From Flavobacteriaceae bacterium (GTDB lineage Bacteria > Bacteroidota > Bacteroidia > Flavobacteriales > Flavobacteriaceae), in the NCBI GenBank assembly GCA_027081505.1, contig JALWKK010000075.1:1-43271 (forward strand): a DNA stretch of 43,271 bases. Direction: 5' to 3'. The position numbers and the translations under genes are program-made. The notes under the pieces were generated by a model. It ran no database searches and had not been told where the DNA came from. It was given only the letters and a program-made list of their open reading frames with translations. Shown one piece after another: positions 1 to 8,188 of the stretch (positions within the stretch are counted from its first letter, which is position 1; every line of letters begins with the position of its first letter).

Positions 1-708
1 AATAATTTCTTCTTTTTGTTTTTCTAAAGACAATAACGTTAATCTCGGATGCGACATTGTGTGTGCTCCAATAAAAAATCCTGCATCGATAATTTCTTTA
101 ATTTGACTCTTAGTTAAATATATGTTTTCTTTTAAAAAATCAATCTCAAGAATTTCGCAAATTTCATTTATAAATGGCTTATCCTCTTCTCTAAAAGTTA
201 ATATTTTTTTCCTGATTTTATATATGTCGTTATCTTTTATAGAAAGTAAATCCCCTATTTTTTTCTTGATTTTCATGTCATTACAACCCTCCAATTTAGC
301 AACAATGAAACTTAGCTTGTGTCTTAAAAGGTAATTTTCATTATCAATAAAATTTGGGTTTATAAAAAAAATGGCTTTAATATTTTTCTCTCTCAAAATA
401 GGAAAAACAATATCATATACTTCTTTTAATCCGTCATCAAAACTCAACAAAAAAGAATTTTCGGGTATTATTAACCTCTCCGAATATGTTAATAACACAT
501 TCTTAATATCAATTGGTTCATAATATTTTGATAGAACTTCTATGTCTTTTTTAAAGGATTGAATACTCTTATATTTATATAAATGTTTTACGTGTGGCAA
601 TTTTTCATCACTGATAATATGATAATAAGGAAAAATAGGTTGCCTTTTAAAAAAAGGTATCATCTTTTTATTAGAGATACTGTAAATAAGGTTTTTTATA
701 AATCCCAT
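1..708 (-). CDS. Polysaccharide deacetylase (CE4/NodB family), partial
   Basis: Translating the minus strand from the ATG at 708 gives 236 uninterrupted codons running off the left edge, so the C-terminus is missing. Two NodB-fold motifs are visible: SFDDG at residues 89-93, with the metal-binding and catalytic aspartates, and HTMSHP at 216-221, with the two metal-binding histidines. Family members remove N- or O-acetyl groups from surface polysaccharides or peptidoglycan. The long insert between the two motifs (about 120 residues) is typical of deacetylases in polysaccharide export loci. No signal peptide is evident, although the first 20 residues are basic and hydrophobic. The start lies only about 20 bases beyond a terminator hairpin that ends the upstream gene, so its own promoter is unclear. 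The family is well supported; the substrate is unknown. Confidence 0.85.
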   Translation of the reverse strand, partial: MGFIKNLIYSISNKKMIPFFKRQPIFPYYHIISDEKLPHVKHLYKYKSIQSFKKDIEVLSKYYEPIDIKNVLLTYSERLIIPENSFLLSFDDGLKEVYDIVFPILREKNIKAIFFINPNFIDNENYLLRHKLSFIVAKLEGCNDMKIKKKIGDLLSIKDNDIYKIRKKILTFREEDKPFINEICEILEIDFLKENIYLTKSQIKEIIDAGFFIGAHTMSHPRLTLLSLEKQKEEII

Positions 709-715
709 AGCTAAT

Positions 716-748
716 TATAAAAATTAAAAGGCTCCGGTTACAGAGCCT
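716..748 (-). terminator. Rho-independent terminator after the S74 fibre gene
   Basis: On the minus strand the sequence AGGCTC, an 8-base loop and GAGCCT (729-748) form a perfect 6-bp stem, followed by a T-rich run (716-728). It lies 31 bases after the stop of the S74-domain gene. It also sits just upstream of the deacetylase ATG at 708, so it may act as an attenuator for that gene. Confidence 0.75.
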
Positions 749-778
749 AAAAGTTACAAAATATTTTAGTAATAAATA

Positions 779-2423
779 CTACTTAATAATCATTTTTTTT
801 GTGCCTATCACATTATCATCAACTATAAGAGTATAAAAATAAATTCCTGTTTGGAGATCTTTTTTGTTAATTATAATATAGGATTTTTGCCCTCTTTCGG
901 TTAAATTAAATTTTCTGAGCATATTACCGATAGTATCATATAAAATAATATTTGCATTTATAACATTTTCGTCTATATAATAATTTACTCTCGTTGTTAC
1001 GGCAAAAGGGTTTGGATAATTTGAAGAAAAATAGGTCTTAGTTAAACCTAAATTGTCTTTCACATCTAAGCTTTTATAATCAATTATTTTATCTTTAAGG
1101 TAATTTATTTGTTCTTGTTGCTTTTTAATTGCTTCAACCAAAATGGGTATTATAGCTGTATAATTCATGCTATATTCTCCATCCTTATCTACAAATACAA
1201 CTTCAGGAATAATTTTTTCTACCTCTTGTGCAATAAATCCTATTTGCTTTCTGTCTGTAAAATTATATTTTTTAAATTCCTTTTTTCTCCAATTGTACGT
1301 TTTACCATGCAAATTTAAAATGGTTTCAAGGGGTTTTTTTATATCTTCAATATTTTTTTTAAATTTTCTATCCGATATAAACAGATTTGTCATTGAGTGT
1401 ACTGCACCATTAACACTTAACCTATACGACGGAGATGAAGTACCTATCCCTACTTTGCTACCGTCATCGAATATTTGACTACAATTATTATTACCGTTTG
1501 AATTTTTTATTACAAAATTATTAGACCCACAATTGTTTGAACCACCCCCAATTGAAGATATTAACCTTTTGTGTACATACCCGTTATTGTCTGTTGTTAA
1601 GACATAACTATCTGAAAAATTTGTGCTTAAAGTTCTTATCCGGAGTGTTCCATTAATATCTAATTTAGAAGTTGGACTTGTATTTCCAATACCAACATAA
1701 CCACTATATCTATCTACAAAAATTCTAGTCACTCCACTTGCTTGAAGATATAAGTTTGAGCCATAATAGGAACTAAATTTGCCTGAAATTTCATAAACAG
1801 GTTTATTAAAAATAAACTTTGGTCTATCTGTGTATAAATGAGCCCAATCGGAGTTTTGTGGACCAACATTAATTGAGCCATATTGAGTTTTAACTTGTAA
1901 TGCACCTCCCGTTGCATTTCCCCTAATGCTACCGTTAATATGTAATTTCTCTAATGGATTAATTAGTCCAATACCTAAATTTCCATTGGCGCGCATTGTC
2001 ATTAATTGTGTGTCTCCATTTTCCCAAGCAAAAACAGGTCTGTTAATAACATTGCTTCCTACATTCCCCCAAGGAAAAGTACTGGTGCCGTTCGGCGCAT
2101 TTAAGTTAATAGAATTTCTTATTTCAGCTCTAAATTTCATTAGAGGTATTGAGCCATTATCTAAACTTGACTTTGTTGTTGCAAAAAAAGCTAAATCATA
2201 ACGATTGTCGGATTCTTGATGCCCCCATAAAATTGGAATAAATTTGCCATTATGCTGAGTTGCGTTCGTTATTTCTAAAAAGTCTCTGTTGACCCCTTGA
2301 ACTTTAAACCTCGCAACTCTTTCTGCTGAATTGTTGCTAGGGACATCAACATTATGTGGTACTTGCGAAAATGTAAACCAAGATATGCTTACTAATAACA
2401 ATGTAAAAAATTTTTGTTTTCAT
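779..2423 (-). pseudogene. Tail-fibre-like protein: S74 chaperone domain plus T9SS type A sorting domain (frameshifted start)
   Basis: The open frame 779-2401 encodes 540 residues if it starts at TTG 2401. The N-terminal half is glycine/asparagine-rich beta sequence with repeated GIG-type fibre motifs (near 144, 236 and 318). Residues about 343-440 form a peptidase S74 intramolecular chaperone domain, with the self-cleavage motif SDRKFKKN starting at Ser343. A short coiled coil follows (KQQEQINYLKDKI). The C-terminus is a T9SS type A domain (NYPNPFAVTTRVNYYI ... GIYFYTLIVDDN ... KKMIIK). An ATG at 2423 begins a good signal-peptide start (MKTK...) but is one base out of frame, at AAAAATTTTTT (2406-2416). 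Losing one base would join it to the rest as MKTKFFTLLLVSISWFTF. Either the gene is frameshifted or phase-variable, or there is a sequencing error, or TTG 2401 is used with a short signal peptide. The rest of the frame is intact. Confidence 0.7.
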
Positions 2424-2659
2424 AATTTGTAAGTCTTTTAAATTAAACAATAATTCTTCCGTCGCACTACCGTTTGCAACCGGTACTGCAAAATGGCTTG
2501 CAAGCATTTTTACTTTTTCGGGATTTGCAGGCTAAGCTAAAAAAAAACTTTGAATTATCAAAATTTTTTTTGTGTTAAATTTTTGATTTGCAGCCTGTTG
2601 TATGGTTTTTTCCTTACTTTTGGTAAGGTTTTTGTCATCTTTTAAAAGCTCATGCTGTA
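2424..2659. other. Intergenic stretch with small inverted repeats
   Basis: No convincing gene was seen in these 236 bases. The stretch holds a 10-bp palindrome GCTTGCAAGC near 2496, an inverted repeat TTTGCA...TGCAAA near 2474, and the hairpin CCTTAC/GTAAGG at 2612-2628. The last has a related copy near 26174. It marks the point where the usual continuation into atpB is absent. Confidence 0.5.
2612..2628. repeat. Hairpin repeat, copy 1 (CCTTAC-loop-GTAAGG)
   Basis: Six-base arms CCTTAC and GTAAGG enclose a 5-base loop. Fifteen bases (2614-2628) recur exactly at 26174-26188, and both copies have an AT-rich flank containing AATTATCAAAA on the left. Both lie just downstream of a minus-strand gene. 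The T-run is on the plus side, so it does not look like a terminator for the minus-strand gene. Confidence 0.45.
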
Positions 2660-3049
2660 TTAAAAAGTCTGATTATTAAGTTGTTTTGAAAGATAGGTTA
2701 CTTCTAAAACCAAACAAACGGAATATGGCACAAAAAAGGAAGCGAATTCGGGCTTGCTAATGATATTGTCTTCAATAAACAAAGGATATAAAACTATAAA
2801 AAACACAAGGTATTTTAATGCGCTTCCGGTTATAAAGAACATTCCGGAATGGATAGATTTTTTTTTAATTGCTCTTTCCACAAGTACCAAAATAGCTATT
2901 GCAAGTCCAAAATTAAGCAAGTAAGACAGTAGCACATAATTTGATAATAAGGGGATTTGATAGTAATTTAAAACGCTGTTATGAATTATAAAAACAACTA
3001 TTAAAACCACAAACATTAACAGTACAAACCGAATAGATTTTTTAGACAC
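2660..3049 (-). CDS. Small integral membrane protein of the AtpZ locus (DUF6168-like)
   Basis: The 129-residue product has four predicted membrane segments (about residues 7-24, 36-58, 68-92 and 103-122) with basic connecting loops such as ERAIKKKSIHS. It starts 3 bases after the stop of atpZ, which implies a single transcript. In Flavobacteriaceae a protein of this size and topology usually lies between atpZ and atpB and carries the family name DUF6168. I assign that name from position and topology, not from a conserved motif. Its role is unknown; assembly of the Fo sector is a reasonable guess. Here the atp genes do not follow. Confidence 0.65.
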   Translation of the reverse strand: MSKKSIRFVLLMFVVLIVVFIIHNSVLNYYQIPLLSNYVLLSYLLNFGLAIAILVLVERAIKKKSIHSGMFFITGSALKYLVFFIVLYPLFIEDNIISKPEFASFFVPYSVCLVLEVTYLSKQLNNQTF

Positions 3050-3052
3050 TTT

Positions 3053-3271
3053 TTATGAATTTAAGCGGTTGGTTTGTTTTAGCACCAGAAACAGCGATCC
3101 GGCAACTCCTGCTAGCGTAAAAATAACGGTAAATATTTTACCTTCCGGATTGTATTGCTGATCTAGCCAAGTTCCTAACTTTACAAAGACATAAATGATT
3201 ACTCCCATTTCTATACCGATAGCCGACAGTGCCACCCAACGTTTAACCGAATTATTTTTGTTTTTGGTCAT
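3053..3271 (-). CDS. atpZ: AtpZ/AtpI family F1Fo-ATP synthase accessory protein
   Basis: The protein has 72 residues: a short basic N-terminus (MTKNKNNSVKRW), two membrane hairpin segments (about residues 12-32 and 46-64), and between them the linker KLGTWLDQQYNPEGK. A small hairpin with a conserved G-x-W-L-D linker is characteristic of AtpZ. These proteins sit in the inner membrane and are thought to help Mg2+ uptake or c-ring assembly for ATP synthase. It begins 2 bases after the bactofilin stop and is followed 3 bases later by the DUF6168-like gene, a tight operon. No ATP synthase subunit gene is present in the window. Confidence 0.8.
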   Translation of the reverse strand: MTKNKNNSVKRWVALSAIGIEMGVIIYVFVKLGTWLDQQYNPEGKIFTVIFTLAGVAGSLFLVLKQTNRLNS

Positions 3272-3273
3272 GT

Positions 3274-3723
3274 TTAAGAAGGGTCGGCAACTGCTTTTTT
3301 AGATCGCTTTCGTTGCAAATAAGGATTTGTGTTGTGTTGGGCTTTGTTTGTTGTTAACTTTTGTTCTGCTCCTTGCATAGTACAGGTAGCATTAAAAATT
3401 GCGCCGGGTTCTATGGCTAATTTCCCGACGATTACTTCGCCTTCAATTTTTGCAGAAGCCCGCAGTGTTAAGGTTCCGGTAACTTGTAGTTTTCCGTTAA
3501 ATGTTCCTTCAATATCGGCATTTTCGCAAGTTAGGGTTCCATTAATTTTACCGGATTTACCCAAAACTACTTTGGAAGGGGTTTCAATTTTTCCTTCTAT
3601 GCTACCATCGATTCTAAAAAATCCTTTTGATGAAATATCACCTGTAAATTTGGTGCCTTCGCTAATACGGTTTTGACCGGTTCCCGGTTCTACGTTTTTT
3701 TTGTCTTTTTTGTCTGAAAACAT
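3274..3723 (-). CDS. Bactofilin (polymer-forming cytoskeletal protein)
   Basis: The 149-residue protein has a charged N-terminal tail. A right-handed beta-helix core follows (about residues 20-110), made of short turns such as GSIEGKIETPSKVVLGKSG and ENADIEGTFNGKLQ. The C-terminus is basic and disordered (LQRKRSKKAV). This is the bactofilin layout: self-assembling cytoplasmic filaments, often membrane-associated, that place envelope machinery. It starts with ATG at 3723, 29 bases after the stop of sprE, and is followed tightly by atpZ. The sprE-bactofilin-atpZ order is usual in flavobacteria. Confidence 0.9.
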   Translation of the reverse strand: MFSDKKDKKNVEPGTGQNRISEGTKFTGDISSKGFFRIDGSIEGKIETPSKVVLGKSGKINGTLTCENADIEGTFNGKLQVTGTLTLRASAKIEGEVIVGKLAIEPGAIFNATCTMQGAEQKLTTNKAQHNTNPYLQRKRSKKAVADPS

Positions 3724-3752
3724 GCTATATGGGGATTTGGGGATTATAAAAA

Positions 3753-6521
3753 TTAACCTCTACCTTTTTCGCTTCTCGGTTGCTTTCCGGAGCGTGGGCT
3801 TTTATTGTTGTTTTTGTTTTCTCCGGAAGGGTTTCTTCTTCTGCGATTCATTTCTTTCATTTTTCTTTTTTCTCTTTTTTCTTTTTCTTTTAAAATCTTT
3901 TTTTCTTCTTCTTCACTTACATTTTTTTTCCAACCGGTTTTAGAGTATTTCTCTTTTTTTATTTTTTCAACGTTAGATAAATCGGCAGTGAGATATTCTT
4001 CTAGATTTTTATGTATTTGAAGTATTTCATAATTAGGCGTAGAAATTTCAAAATGGTTGGATGTTATTTTGTAGTCTTTATTTTCGGTTAACATCTCGGC
4101 AAAACCTTTTCCGCCCAGTCGTGTGTTAAGACCATGAATGACTACAAACCATTTTTCGGGGTTATAATAGTCTAAGGATGTTTGCATTTGGGTGTGGTTA
4201 TATTTTGCAATGGCTTCGTCTAATTTTTTCTTCAATGCTTCGGCTGAAGATTTATCGGTACTGTTAAACGGATAAATTATTTTCCATTTATCGCTTTGTT
4301 GGTCGCCAAAAAATGTTTTGTCTGCCAATTTTGGAAGTACGGTGCTAATTATTTCTTGAGCTTGATTGCCTTCTTTTGTGTTGGGATAGTTAAGTGCTAC
4401 AAAGTTAAGTGCTTTTCTATAAGCATTATAACCTTTTTGACGAGCTAATGCTGTTGCTTTTAACAACTCAAATTTTGGCACAATGGCATCGCCAAAATAA
4501 ATAGTTATGTATTCGTCGCTTTTGGCAACTACTTTTTGGTAGTTCTGATTTTCAAAATCTTTATACAGTTCGTTGTATTTATATTCGGGACTGGACTCAT
4601 CTGTTGCCAAGTTTGCATCGGGATTGGTTAAAATCTCGGCGTAACGTGAGTTTGGGCTGTTGGTAATGATGTCGTTTTTATAAAACTCGGCTTTTTCATT
4701 GTCGTCTAATTCTTGGTATAATTTGTACAAATTATATTTTGCGGGAAGTATGAGTCGTTCTTCGGGATCCAGGGTAAGTAATTTTTCTAAACGATCAACA
4801 GCAAGGTTGTGTTCTTTAAATTTTTCTTTATAGATTAATCCTAATTGGTAGTATGCAAAGTTTCGGTCTTTTGCCAGACTGTCTATTACTTTTTGGTCTT
4901 TTGGTATTAATGCTAAGTAGGTTTCGGGTTTATATAAATCTTTATCCGAAATAGATTTTTCATCACTTACTTCGGCGGTATCGGAGTCGTTATTTAATCT
5001 GCTTTTCTTACTGGATAAGCGCCAATTATCTTCCAATCGGCGATTTCCCCAGATTTTTCTAAACTCTTGTTTGCCGTAAGCAACTGTAGTTGTGTTGTAG
5101 AAGTAAAACTTTCCGGCTTTTGGACCTCCTCTTTTTTCTCCGATATTATGGTTCTTTTTATAAAACTCGTTGTTTGCTATTTCTTCTTCGGCTTTTAAAT
5201 TTGCAATGGAGTCATCAATAGCTTTTTGTTTTAGGCGGTCTGTGTATTGTTTGAAAAAGGCTATTTGTTCGGGTTCGCTCATCGCGACCAAACGCAAAAT
5301 ACTATCGTTTTTTATGGCTATTTCTTCATATTTTATTACGTCATCAAGATTGTCGCGTTTTTTCTTAATGCGTCTATATTGTCTTGTGCCTTCGGTAAGA
5401 TGTGTCAGCGTACTGTCGTAATACGCTCCGGCTGTGCGGTATTGAGCAGCATCGAAGTTAATTTCGGCAAGGGTTTTGTAATTAACCGACTGTAATATTT
5501 TATCGTCGTTATAGGCTTTTATCGATTTGTTATAGTAAACCACTGCTGTATCAACACTATTGCTTTTGCGATAATAATCGCCTAGTTGGTTATAAATAAT
5601 ATCTAAAAAAGGTCTGTTCTCTCTGTTTTTTTCGAGCTTTTGAAGCGTTTCTAACAGTGCAAGCCGGTCTTCTTTATCAAAATCGAAATTTTTTGCCTTG
5701 GCAATGTAGGCATGAATCATATACACGCGAGGCGATTTTCGGTTTAGCTCAATAACTTCGTCGTAAGCGATATTTGCGCTGTCTTTAAACCCAAGCCTAT
5801 CGTATAGCTGTCCTTTTATATAGGTATATCTGCCTTTGAGCTCTTTGTTTTTTTCGGTTTTAACCGCTTGTTTAATATAAGGGAGTGCCGCATCCAACGA
5901 ATCCAATTCTATAAACGCTTGTGCTAAAATTGCTGTTGCGTCTGCTAAATCCTGACCTTCGAGTTCGTGTTGTTTTAAAAGATTTTCTAAGTCTTCAATA
6001 GCTCCTTCCGGATTTTTTAACCGAATGTTGCTTTTTGCCTTCCAGACTTTTGCTTGGTTTATGTTATTGCAAGTGGGATATTTATCCAAAATGTAGTTAA
6101 AAGCATCTAATGCCGGAACAAATCGCTGGTCATAATAGCGCGCTTTGCCTAATAGGATAAAAGCTTCGTCTATTTGGGGGTTGTACTCTTTGCCATCGAT
6201 GTACATCGAGTGTTTTTGAATAACCTTGGTGGCTTTTTCTTCAGCTTTTTCAAAATTGGCATTTTTTGATTTTCCCGGTAGTGCCATATCGTCTTCTGAC
6301 TGAAAACGCTCTACCGGTAATATTTCCCAAAAATTATCACGATAGGATTGTGAGATTTCTTGTTTGCCTTGTTCAAAAGCTATGTTTCCGTTATAAAGAC
6401 CGTTAAATTCGGCTTTTACCGCGTGTGCATTTCTATTAATGAATGTATTTTTTTTACGAGAACAAGCGGCTATGGTAAGCACGACAAGTAGTAAAAATGA
6501 GATTTTATATATGCCCTTCAA
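3753..6521 (-). CDS. sprE: T9SS/gliding motility lipoprotein SprE (PorW), TPR protein
   Basis: The 922-residue product starts at TTG 6521 (KGIYK...); no in-frame ATG lies between it and the upstream stop. Residues 1-20 form a lipoprotein signal with lipobox LTIAAC (lipidated Cys20). Tetratricopeptide-type helical repeats fill most of the protein, for example IDEAFILLGKARYYDQRF near 120 and the YYQLGLIYKEKF repeats near 560. SprE/PorW is a periplasmic-facing lipoprotein needed for the type IX secretion and gliding machinery, consistent with the T9SS cargo genes in this window. The last 60 residues are extremely basic and low in complexity (REKRKMKEMNRRRRNPSG), which I do not associate with the family. 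Context is sprE-bactofilin-atpZ. Confidence 0.88.
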   Translation of the reverse strand: MKGIYKISFLLLVVLTIAACSRKKNTFINRNAHAVKAEFNGLYNGNIAFEQGKQEISQSYRDNFWEILPVERFQSEDDMALPGKSKNANFEKAEEKATKVIQKHSMYIDGKEYNPQIDEAFILLGKARYYDQRFVPALDAFNYILDKYPTCNNINQAKVWKAKSNIRLKNPEGAIEDLENLLKQHELEGQDLADATAILAQAFIELDSLDAALPYIKQAVKTEKNKELKGRYTYIKGQLYDRLGFKDSANIAYDEVIELNRKSPRVYMIHAYIAKAKNFDFDKEDRLALLETLQKLEKNRENRPFLDIIYNQLGDYYRKSNSVDTAVVYYNKSIKAYNDDKILQSVNYKTLAEINFDAAQYRTAGAYYDSTLTHLTEGTRQYRRIKKKRDNLDDVIKYEEIAIKNDSILRLVAMSEPEQIAFFKQYTDRLKQKAIDDSIANLKAEEEIANNEFYKKNHNIGEKRGGPKAGKFYFYNTTTVAYGKQEFRKIWGNRRLEDNWRLSSKKSRLNNDSDTAEVSDEKSISDKDLYKPETYLALIPKDQKVIDSLAKDRNFAYYQLGLIYKEKFKEHNLAVDRLEKLLTLDPEERLILPAKYNLYKLYQELDDNEKAEFYKNDIITNSPNSRYAEILTNPDANLATDESSPEYKYNELYKDFENQNYQKVVAKSDEYITIYFGDAIVPKFELLKATALARQKGYNAYRKALNFVALNYPNTKEGNQAQEIISTVLPKLADKTFFGDQQSDKWKIIYPFNSTDKSSAEALKKKLDEAIAKYNHTQMQTSLDYYNPEKWFVVIHGLNTRLGGKGFAEMLTENKDYKITSNHFEISTPNYEILQIHKNLEEYLTADLSNVEKIKKEKYSKTGWKKNVSEEEEKKILKEKEKREKRKMKEMNRRRRNPSGENKNNNKSPRSGKQPRSEKGRG

Positions 6522-6812
6522 AATAATTTGGTTTATTGTGTAGTTGTGTAACTCAAAAAGCTACCTTTTTAGTATGTTTATGTTGAAAATTAAGTGTAAA
6601 AATACGTTTTTTTTTGTTCTTCTAAATAAACTTGGAATAAAAAAATCGGTGTAATGTTAAACCGATTATATTATAATAGCAAAAATGTAGCAAAAACAGG
6701 ACAAGCTATTTATAAATAACGAGGTTATTTTTTACACTTTTTTACATTTCGTTAAACCTTGCTGGAAAATTTGAGACAGATATTTGCAAACAATTATTCT
6801 TAAAAATATATT
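6522..6812. other. Intergenic region with several short hairpins
   Basis: No gene was seen. The region holds an inverted repeat AATCGGT/ACCGATT (6644-6650 and 6661-6667), AATAGC/GCTATT, and a compact hairpin AAATAAC-GAG-GTTATTT (6714-6730) followed by a T-rich run on the plus strand. A candidate -7 box for sprE (TATTTTTA on the minus strand, near 6596-6603) is present. The hairpins could belong to a small RNA or long leader, but nothing matches a family I know. Confidence 0.4.
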
Positions 6813-6947
6813 ATGAAAACAATACGGTTATCTGTAAAGAAAAATGATGGGATTTTTCAAGGTACAGCAACCAAAAAAGTTTATATCTTTGAAGAAGAAA
6901 ATAAGGAAAGAACAAAATTTTTTTTCTTGGCACATTTTGATTGGTAA
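6813..6947 (+). CDS. Small hypothetical ORF (44 aa), possibly a decayed gene
   Basis: ATG 6813 opens a 44-codon frame (MKTIRLSVKKNDGIFQGTA...FFLAHFDW) ending at 6947. Its composition is protein-like: charged, with a plausible beta N-terminus. Directly after the stop, the frame shifted by +2 continues with a similarly protein-like stretch (LFLDELFHSRVYFRFALQDK, to about 7010). This suggests a longer gene broken by a frameshift, perhaps within the T9 run near 6917-6926. I do not recognise the family. It may also be non-coding. Confidence 0.3.
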   Translation: MKTIRLSVKKNDGIFQGTATKKVYIFEEENKERTKFFFLAHFDW

Positions 6948-7147
6948 ATCTGTTCCTTGATGAGTTGTTCCACAGCAGAGTTTATTTCCGGTTCGCTTTA
7001 CAAGACAAATGAAATTTAAGTTCATATAAAAGATAAAAAATGTTATTAAAAGAAAGTTTTAGAAAACATACCAAGTGTCAACCATATTTATTAAAGAACA
7101 ACATAAACCACTAACCAAATTTACCTGCCACAGGCACAAACTGAAAA

Positions 7148-8188
7148 ATGCCGGTTAAATTTAAAAAAACATACAAATTTGCTGCCTATACTTCAGGGTA
7201 CATTACCGTGATTTTATCGGTGGTTTTGGTCTTACTTTTAATTTATTACCAATCGTTTTCTTATGTGTTATTATTTTTATTTGCTTTATCATGCTATGTA
7301 ATTTCTTTTATTATTATACAGCAACGGGTAGAAAAATTTATTTATAAACGAATAAAAAAAATATACGATGATGTAAGCCTGCTTGATGCTTCCAGCCTTT
7401 CCACACAACCCGTAACTACCGATATGGAAACACTTACCAAAGAAGTAGAACGGTTTGCACATGCAAAAAAACTAGAGATTGAAACATTAAAAATAAGAGA
7501 AAACTATCGTAAAGATTTTATAGGCAACATAGCCCATGAGCTAAAAACACCTCTGTTTACGGCGCAAGGATATTTGTTAACCCTGTTAGACGGGGCTTTA
7601 GACGATAAAAAAGTGTCTGAAAAATACCTGAAAAGAGCCCACAAAGGAATAGAGCGACTTATCTACGTCGTAAAAGATTTGGATATGATTACTCAATTTG
7701 AATCCGGAGATTTAGACTTGCACAAAGAAGCATTTGATGTAGTTGAAATAATTCAGAATGTATTTGATTTGCTCGAAATGAAAGCAAATGAACAAAAAGC
7801 AACACTTACTTTCGACCTGATTTACAAGCCAAAATTAGTATTTGCCGACAAAGAGCGCATACGCCAAGTTATAACCAATTTACTGGTAAACGCAATAAAA
7901 TATTCAAAAGAAAACGGCACGGTTGAAGTAAGCATCGATGATTTGACAAACAGCAAATATCTTGTGCGAGTTACCGATAACGGAATTGGTATCAAAGAAG
8001 AACACTTGCAACGTGTTTTTGAACGGTTTTACAGAGTAGACAAAAGCGGCTCGAGAGAAAGCGGAGGAAGCGGTCTGGGATTGGCAATTGTAAAACATAT
8101 TATGGAAGCTCATAACGAAAAAATATATGTGGAAAGTCAGTTTGGCGTAGGATCGGAATTTTCATTTACCCTCGAAAAAGCCGAATAA
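7148..8188 (+). CDS. Sensor histidine kinase (PhoR-like, two-component)
   Basis: The 346-residue protein has two adjacent membrane helices (about residues 12-32 and 36-54) with almost no periplasmic loop, then a linker and the kinase core. The H-box FIGNIAHELKTPL places the phospho-acceptor at His130. The ATP-binding part shows the N-box NLLVNAIKYS, the G1 box VTDNGIGI, the F-box FERFYRVDKSGSRESGG and the G2 box GSGLGLAIV. With no periplasmic domain it probably senses membrane or cytoplasmic cues. In flavobacteria such kinases usually follow a PhoB-type regulator gene; none is adjacent here, and the upstream region is the gap with a decayed-looking ORF. The 3' end overlaps the convergent glycosyltransferase gene by 27 bases. 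Confidence 0.9.
   Translation: MPVKFKKTYKFAAYTSGYITVILSVVLVLLLIYYQSFSYVLLFLFALSCYVISFIIIQQRVEKFIYKRIKKIYDDVSLLDASSLSTQPVTTDMETLTKEVERFAHAKKLEIETLKIRENYRKDFIGNIAHELKTPLFTAQGYLLTLLDGALDDKKVSEKYLKRAHKGIERLIYVVKDLDMITQFESGDLDLHKEAFDVVEIIQNVFDLLEMKANEQKATLTFDLIYKPKLVFADKERIRQVITNLLVNAIKYSKENGTVEVSIDDLTNSKYLVRVTDNGIGIKEEHLQRVFERFYRVDKSGSRESGGSGLGLAIVKHIMEAHNEKIYVESQFGVGSEFSFTLEKAE

Noticed and set aside
122-334. Plus-strand open frame of 70 codons
   Set aside because: It lies opposite the polysaccharide deacetylase gene, whose motifs are clear; the plus-strand frame has low-complexity hydrophobic composition.
6644-6730. Cluster of hairpins considered as a small RNA gene
   Set aside because: Stems are short and AT-rich, with no clear promoter, and resemble no RNA family I know.
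6828-7025. Minus-strand open frame of 65 codons in the sprE-kinase gap
   Set aside because: It overlaps the more protein-like plus-strand ORF, is rich in Phe, Cys and Lys from AT-rich sequence and shows no motif.
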